Position numbers and translations under genes: made by a program. From NCBI GenBank assembly GCA_020632925.1, contig JACKER010000017.1, forward strand, positions 170,884 through 234,883: a stretch of 64,000 nucleotides of DNA. The letters are read 5' to 3'. The DNA comes from Alphaproteobacteria bacterium (GTDB taxonomy: Bacteria; Myxococcota_A; UBA796; GCA-2862545). The first letter of the stretch is position 1. Every line of letters begins with the position of its first letter. This document shows, in pieces, positions 59,173 to 64,000 of this stretch. The notes below the pieces were generated by a model. The model was not told the origin of the DNA, searched no databases, and saw only the letters and a list, made by a program, of their open reading frames with translations.

Positions 59173-59601
59173 TTGGCCACCCACGCCTTCCGCTGCCCCT
59201 CGTGCGGCGGCATCAACCGCGTCACGCCCGGACGGTCCGACCCGAAGTGTGGTCGGTGTCACCAGCCGCTCGCGACCAGCGGGCAGCCCGTCTCCCTCTC
59301 GGACGCGGAGCTCTCGCACCTCGTCCAGAACAGCCCCGTGCCGGTGCTCGTCGACTTCTACGCCGACTGGTGCGGGCCGTGCCGGTCGCTGTCCCCGATC
59401 CTCGCGGAGCTCGGTGCGCGTCACAAGGGCGAGCTCATCGTCGTCAAGGTCGACACCGAGCGTCACCAGCGCACCGCCGGACAGCTCGGCGTGTCCGGGA
59501 TCCCTGCGGTCTTCCTCTACAAGGGCGGGCGCGTGGTCGACCAGGCCGCTGGTCTGCGGCCGCTCCCCGCGTGGGAGCAGATGATCTCGGCGCACCTCTG
59601 A
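59173..59601 (+). CDS. trxC: Thioredoxin 2 (zinc-binding thioredoxin)
   Basis: This is a cytoplasmic thiol reductant of the TrxC type. The 142-residue protein has an N-terminal zinc site (FRCPSCGGINRV ... PKCGRCHQPL) and a thioredoxin fold with the active site FYADWCGPCRSLSP (WCGPC) and the cis-Pro loop SGIPAVFLYKGG. The TTG at 59173 is chosen because AGGAGG (59162-59167) lies five bases upstream and it gives the start M-ATHAFRCPSC; GTG at 59167 is inside that Shine-Dalgarno. The zinc domain marks trxC over trxA. Confidence 0.93.
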   Translation: MATHAFRCPSCGGINRVTPGRSDPKCGRCHQPLATSGQPVSLSDAELSHLVQNSPVPVLVDFYADWCGPCRSLSPILAELGARHKGELIVVKVDTERHQRTAGQLGVSGIPAVFLYKGGRVVDQAAGLRPLPAWEQMISAHL

Positions 59602-59650
59602 AGAAACGGCGGCCTGCGCGCGTCCGAGCGCGGGCACGCCCGGAGGACCC

Positions 59651-60136
59651 ATGATCGTCACGCTCGGAACCCTCGCCTTCGCGGCCGACCACGTCCACGT
59701 CCGAGACCTCGATCCCACCGAGCTCCCCGAGACCTTGAGCTGGGATGCGCGCCGCGAGCGTCTGGTCGTGGACGGCCGCGTGGTGAGGGGGTCGCGGACG
59801 GCTCAGCTCGACTGGCTCGTCGACGTGCTCGACGATGGTGGGGGCGACGTGGCCGACGCGCTACGGGTCGACGAGCGCACCCGAGCCCTCCGCCACCGCC
59901 GCACCGGGACCGGGCTGGTCGTCGCCGGGATGGTGCTCGCTGGCGGGGCGGTGCTCACGCCGTTCGGCTGGCCGGCGCTGGGCGTGGCGGGTGCGGGGCT
60001 GTGCCTCGAGGGTGGGGGCCTCGCGACGCTGCTCCCGGCGAGGCGCGATCTCGCCGACGACGCGTTGGGCGACGAGGTCGCGTTGCTGTTCGCGCTGCGC
60101 TCCGACGCGCTGGCGGCGTCAGAAGCGGATCGGTAG
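59651..60136 (+). CDS. Hypothetical membrane-associated protein
   Basis: The 161-residue protein may start with a short signal peptide (MIVTLGTLAFAADHVHV). One hydrophobic helix, or a hairpin, lies at about residues 90-125 (TGLVVAGMVLAGGAVLTPFG, then GVAGAGLCLEGGGL). The rest is charged. No motif is recognised. Its end overlaps the stop of the convergent FG-GAP gene by 18 bases. Coding status is supported by a GGAGG Shine-Dalgarno and typical composition. Confidence 0.55.
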   Translation: MIVTLGTLAFAADHVHVRDLDPTELPETLSWDARRERLVVDGRVVRGSRTAQLDWLVDVLDDGGGDVADALRVDERTRALRHRRTGTGLVVAGMVLAGGAVLTPFGWPALGVAGAGLCLEGGGLATLLPARRDLADDALGDEVALLFALRSDALAASEADR

Positions 60137-63100
60137 CACCGCGCCCGCGTCGAGCGCCGAGGCGTCCGAGAGCGGTGCACCCACGACCAACAGCGGCAGC
60201 CGTCGATCACCCGCCAGGCCGCGTCCGAGCAGGGCGCCCGCTTCGCCTCCCACGATCGACACCGGGTTGGGGGCGAACGTCGTGCCGCTCCAGCCGAGGA
60301 CGAGCACGCCCCCCGAGCCGGGTACGCCGCCGAGCTCGGCCAGCGGCCAGCCCACCGCGACGAGCCCTCGCGTCGGGCGGGTGGGGTCGCGGACGAGCGC
60401 CACGGCCGTCGCGAACTCGAGGTCGCGCTGATCACCAGCGTATCGGGCGGTCGGCGGCAGCTCGTGCACCGTGGTGGCGCCGTCGGCGGGGAGGGTGACC
60501 GCCGGTTGGCGCTGCAGGGCGCTCAGCCAGGATCCCGAGAGCATCCACACCGCGCCCACGTCCGCGCCGGGCTCCTGCTCGAAGTCGACGGCGCCCACCA
60601 CCACGTCGGGCACGCCGTCGCCGTCGACGTCCAGCCCGCCGTCCACCGAGCCGCCGGCGCGGGTGTTCGCGACGAGCGGTGCGAGCGTCGTGACCTCGGG
60701 GCTGGCCGAGGCGCACGCCGCGCCGTGGCCCCAGAGGATCCGTACGGAGCCCTGGTTCGAGAAGCCGAGGTCGTCGGCGTCCGCACCGACCGCCACCTCG
60801 TCGCAGCCGTCGCCGTCGAGGTCGCCGACCGCGGCCAGCGAAGAGCCCAACCGGCTCGACGAGGAGACCCCCAGCCAGTGCTCGGGCGTGCAGATCACGG
60901 TGATTCCGCTCGGATCCCGCGGCCGGCCATGGGCGATCGTGAAGCCGCCCTCGGAGCCGTCGCCCGTGGACGCGAACGCCACGTCGTCGAACCCATCGCC
61001 GTCCGCATCGAACCCGCCCGCCACCACCTCGATCCGATCGCCCGAGCCGAAGCCGTAGATCGCGAAGATCGGATCGAGCGAGACGCCAGTGGCGGATCCC
61101 GGGAGGATCCAGGCCACGCCGGAGGTCGAGAGCGAGCCCGCGCACTCGGTCGGGTTGGCGAACCGTGTGTCGAAGCTGCTGGGGCGGCTGTCCTGGTACG
61201 CCACGACCGCCAGATCCTCGATGCCGTCCCCGTCCACGTCGCCGGCGCTGCTCACGGCGTACCCCAGGCGGTCCGTCCCCGACTGGTACGGCAGGCCGAC
61301 GATCTCGTCGCGCGGCGCGACGCCCGTGGCGCCCCACGCGTAGACGGTGCCAGCGTCCTCACCGTCGGTCCCCCAGGGCTGTCCGGGCGCACCGGCCACC
61401 AGGTCGGGGATCAGATCGCCGTCGACGTCGGCCACCGCGACCGTGCCGCGGTCTCCGAGCCGCGCGCCCGCGGGCTTACCCGGGTAGGCCAGCCGGGTCG
61501 TCGTCCCGTCGAGCTCGGCGGTCCACACCGCGCCCGCCTCGATCCCCTCGGCGTCGTCGCGGGAGGCCAGCACCCCGAGCTCGGCCGCGCCGTCGCCGTC
61601 GAGATCGCCCACGCCGACCTCGGTCCCGTACGCATCGTTGCCGTCGGCCCCCGCGATCGTGAGCCAGGCGTCGTCGGCGGTGCGGGTGGTGCCGGGCGGG
61701 AGGGCCGCGAGCGCCGCGCCGTCGAGCACGCGGACGGCGCCCTGGCTGTACGTCCCGCTGCCGTCGACCTCGTCGTACTGCCCGCCGACGACGACCTCGG
61801 CCTTCCCGTCCCCGTCGAGATCGGCGGCGGTCAGCCCCATCCCGAACCCGTCGTAGTCGTCGTCGCCGGTGAGGGTGACCGAGGCCTCCCGCAGCCAGAG
61901 CACGTCGGTGGCCGCGCGCCCGTCGTCGTCGGCCGCCAGGAACAGCCAGACGCCGCCGCGGGTGTTGCCGCCCATGTCCGCCGCGTACCCGCCGAGGAGC
62001 ACGTCATCGGCGCCGTCGCCGTCCACGTCCGCCATCGCCGCCGCGCGCCCGGACTGCACGTTGGTGTCGACCGCGTCGTCGCTGGACCAGACGCGCCCCG
62101 GATCCCCACCGGTCAGCAGCGCGTCCGCGCCGTACCACCACGCCACGCCGTCGTTGCCGGCGCCGTCGAGGTTGGCGTCCTGAGCCGTCGCGAGCACGTC
62201 GCAGCGCCCGTCGGCATCGTGGTCGCCGGCCACCAGGCGCCGGCCCATCCGCCCGTTGGACATCGCGACGAACGTGCCGCCGGACGGCATCTTCCCGTGG
62301 ACCTTCGCCGTCGGCACCAGATCGAGCCCGAAGGGGCTGCCGAGCCACAGCGTGAGCGAGCCCTGCGTCGACACGCCGGATCCCGGCTCCTCGTCGGCCC
62401 AGGCGGACGCTACCAGGTCGTCGATGCCGTCCCCGTCGACGTCGCACACGACCACGCCCTGCCCGAGGTGGTCGCCCACGCTCTCGCCCTCGCGGGTCCA
62501 GGAGGGCTCGGTCTCGAACAGGCCGCTCGCCAGCCCCCGGAAGACGTCCACCCGGCCTGTGTCGACGCCGCGCGCGTCGTCCCAGGTCTCGCTGCCGACC
62601 GCGAGGTCGACGAGCCCGTCGCCGTCGATGTCGCCCACCGCGACCGAGCGCCCGGTGGACGCGGCCTCCTGCGGCGCGGACCAGGACCAGGCGGGGCTGG
62701 ACGCCGCACCGGTCGGGGTGCCGGACCAGACGTGGACGACGCCCGAGGCCGACGCCCGCCAGGAGACCTCGGGGTTGCCCACGATCAGCTCGTCGTCGCC
62801 ATCGCCATCGGCGTCCGCCGTCGCGATCGCGCCCCAGAAGGAGCGGGCGCCGTCCCGCTCGGGGGTGAAGGTCCGGGGGGCCACCACCTCCACCGTGAAG
62901 ACGGTGGCGAGCGCGGGGACGTGGTGGTCGACCGCGTCGACGGTGTACGCCCCGGGGGTGCGGCCGATCAGCGTGCCGTCGACCACGTCCAGGCCGGCGG
63001 ACGAGGGCGTGAGGTCCACCTCCTGCGTGCCCGCGAGGAAGGTGGGCGCGAACGGCTGGTCCACGGGCAGGAACAGGCGCGTTCCCCACAGATCCATCGA

Positions 63101-63724
63101 CGTCACGGCTGGATCGACGACGTACTGCACGGTCGCCGTCTCGCCCGTCTTGTCGTCGGTCACCTCGATCGTGTCGGTGCCCGCCTGGTTGCCGGCGGTC
63201 CAGGTGCAGCCGGCCAGGCTCCCCGAGAACATGACCTTGGGGGTGCAGCTCCAGCTGCCCGAGCCGCCGGTCGCGCTGATGGCGAAGCTCGTCCCCGGCG
63301 GCACCAGCGCCGTCGCCGGGTGGACGTCGAGGTGGCCGAGGACGTCGACGCTGGCCGTGGCGCTGGTGCCGCAGGTCTGGTCGTCGACGCGGACCTCGTC
63401 GCGCACGCCGCCAGTCGCCCCCGCGACGTACTGCCCGCCGACCTCGTCCAGCAACGCGCCCGACGCGTCCACCGTCAGCGTGAACCGCACGTCGCCGCTG
63501 CCGCCGCTCGCGACGAAGCGCGTGCCGTGCAGCGGCAGGACGCCCGGGACCTCCGGCGCCAACGTCAGCGGGACCTCGCACGCGTCCGGCGTGGGCGTGG
63601 TGCCCGTCACGGTCGTCGTGTCCCCGGTGTCCCCCGTCTCGTCGGTGGGGGTGGTGCCGTCCTTGTCGCCGGGGTGGGTGCCGTCGTCGGCGTGGCAGCC
63701 CCAGAGCGCGAGCGCGACGATCAC
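60119..63724 (-). CDS. Large FG-GAP/integrin-alpha-like repeat lipoprotein
   Basis: The 1201-residue protein starts VIVALALWGCHADDG, a lipobox (LWGC), then a Thr/Asp/Gly linker. Residues about 45-220 hold immunoglobulin-like domains (RFVASGGSGDVRFTLTVD, SFAISATGGSGSW). From about 280 to the end come at least ten FG-GAP repeats with the calcium-binding loop DxDGDG (GDIDGDGLVDLAVG, ADVDGDGADDVLLGG, GDLDGDGCDEVAVG), forming one or more beta-propellers. It is probably on the outer surface. GTG at 63724 has GGAGG four bases upstream and overlaps the stop of the upstream gene (GTGA). Confidence 0.88.
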   Translation of the reverse strand: MIVALALWGCHADDGTHPGDKDGTTPTDETGDTGDTTTVTGTTPTPDACEVPLTLAPEVPGVLPLHGTRFVASGGSGDVRFTLTVDASGALLDEVGGQYVAGATGGVRDEVRVDDQTCGTSATASVDVLGHLDVHPATALVPPGTSFAISATGGSGSWSCTPKVMFSGSLAGCTWTAGNQAGTDTIEVTDDKTGETATVQYVVDPAVTSMDLWGTRLFLPVDQPFAPTFLAGTQEVDLTPSSAGLDVVDGTLIGRTPGAYTVDAVDHHVPALATVFTVEVVAPRTFTPERDGARSFWGAIATADADGDGDDELIVGNPEVSWRASASGVVHVWSGTPTGAASSPAWSWSAPQEAASTGRSVAVGDIDGDGLVDLAVGSETWDDARGVDTGRVDVFRGLASGLFETEPSWTREGESVGDHLGQGVVVCDVDGDGIDDLVASAWADEEPGSGVSTQGSLTLWLGSPFGLDLVPTAKVHGKMPSGGTFVAMSNGRMGRRLVAGDHDADGRCDVLATAQDANLDGAGNDGVAWWYGADALLTGGDPGRVWSSDDAVDTNVQSGRAAAMADVDGDGADDVLLGGYAADMGGNTRGGVWLFLAADDDGRAATDVLWLREASVTLTGDDDYDGFGMGLTAADLDGDGKAEVVVGGQYDEVDGSGTYSQGAVRVLDGAALAALPPGTTRTADDAWLTIAGADGNDAYGTEVGVGDLDGDGAAELGVLASRDDAEGIEAGAVWTAELDGTTTRLAYPGKPAGARLGDRGTVAVADVDGDLIPDLVAGAPGQPWGTDGEDAGTVYAWGATGVAPRDEIVGLPYQSGTDRLGYAVSSAGDVDGDGIEDLAVVAYQDSRPSSFDTRFANPTECAGSLSTSGVAWILPGSATGVSLDPIFAIYGFGSGDRIEVVAGGFDADGDGFDDVAFASTGDGSEGGFTIAHGRPRDPSGITVICTPEHWLGVSSSSRLGSSLAAVGDLDGDGCDEVAVGADADDLGFSNQGSVRILWGHGAACASASPEVTTLAPLVANTRAGGSVDGGLDVDGDGVPDVVVGAVDFEQEPGADVGAVWMLSGSWLSALQRQPAVTLPADGATTVHELPPTARYAGDQRDLEFATAVALVRDPTRPTRGLVAVGWPLAELGGVPGSGGVLVLGWSGTTFAPNPVSIVGGEAGALLGRGLAGDRRLPLLVVGAPLSDASALDAGAVLPIRF

Positions 63725-64000
63725 GGAGCCTCCACCGGGACCGCGTAGGCCCCGCCGACCGCCAGACCGCCCTGCGACGAGGCGGGCGCGCCGAACCACA
63801 GCAGGGAGCGGCCGCCCACGCGACCCGCGCCCACGGTCTCCCCGAGGTCGCCGCCCGGCAGGTGCGTCTCCCCGCCGACCACGAGGTACGGCACCGTCTC
63901 GAGCCCCGGCTGGCCGTCGCCCACGTCCGGCACGAACCGGTGGACGCGCAGACCGCCGGCGAACAGCGTCCCGCCTTCGTCGCCGTCGGGCGTGCCCGCG
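63721..64000 (-). CDS. C-terminal part of another FG-GAP-like protein (partial)
   Basis: The frame is open to the window edge. Its last 92 residues read DGDEGGTLFAGGLRVHRFVP and SLLWFGAPASSQGGLAVGGA, the FG-GAP/integrin-like style of the next gene. The stop at 63723-63721 overlaps the start of that gene (GTGA), so both come from one transcript and may form a paralogous pair. The N-terminus is outside the window. Confidence 0.65.
   Translation of the reverse strand, partial: AGTPDGDEGGTLFAGGLRVHRFVPDVGDGQPGLETVPYLVVGGETHLPGGDLGETVGAGRVGGRSLLWFGAPASSQGGLAVGGAYAVPVEAP

Overview
The window is very GC-rich, densely packed and built largely from genes whose start and stop codons overlap (ATGA, GTGA, or TGATG). 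It most resembles a member of the Myxococcota or a related deltaproteobacterial lineage. The evidence is a MYXO-CTERM-like C-terminal sorting signal (4723-5967), an AgmX/PglI-type C-terminal domain (3561-4220), many lipoproteins with Thr/Gly or poly-Asp linkers, a long FG-GAP lipoprotein, and an AAA+ regulator of the kind that is abundant in that group. This placement is an inference; no rRNA gene is present. No tRNA, CRISPR array, phage or transposase gene was found.

Layout. 1-8.6 kb: a zinc-ribbon protein, then comM and recA, followed without real gaps by envelope genes (AgmX/PglI-type protein, propeller lipoprotein, M23 peptidase, ExbD-like lipoprotein) and a phosphohexomutase. 8.6-10.4 kb (minus): a dihydroorotase-like protein that lacks its metal-binding HxH, plus a lipoprotein. 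10.9-14.7 kb: an alkyl-DHAP-synthase-like flavoprotein, an Fe-S protein and a diacylglycerol-kinase-like enzyme, probably a lipid (ether-lipid?) operon. 15-18.9 kb: HU, and on the minus strand smpB, a VKOR-DsbA fusion, prmA and rsmE.

19.3-35.5 kb is the dcw cell-wall/division cluster: mraZ, rsmH, ftsL, ftsI, murE, murF, mraY, murD, ftsW, murC, a MurB-like gene, ddl, ftsQ, ftsZ. It is preceded by three sets of GTGGG repeats with roughly 10-bp spacing (predicted MraZ operators). murG and ftsA are absent from their usual positions, and the MurB-like protein has lost key residues. 35.5-41.7 kb: an exported protein and hypF-D-E-A-B for hydrogenase maturation, without hypC and without structural hydrogenase genes.

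41.8-64 kb is accessory. It contains a TPR protein that looks N-terminally truncated, divergent from an AAA+ protein without GAFTGA; a secreted WGTGGVA-repeat protein; a PEP-utilising phosphotransferase with permuted domain order plus an O-methyltransferase and a divergent TetR regulator; a five-gene cassette (DszC/SfnB-like flavoprotein, cytoplasmic PhnD/THI5-like protein, TusA-like-ferritin fusion, membrane protein, DUF6940-like protein) behind a highly structured leader; a TonB-dependent receptor; a Nei-type DNA glycosylase; thioredoxin 2; and a 1201-residue FG-GAP lipoprotein.

Two near-identical copies (18964-19079 and 41833-41947) of a structured intergenic element were found. All three differences between them fall in predicted hairpin loops. 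This element and the flavoprotein/PhnD-like/TusA-ferritin cassette are the best candidates for something undescribed.
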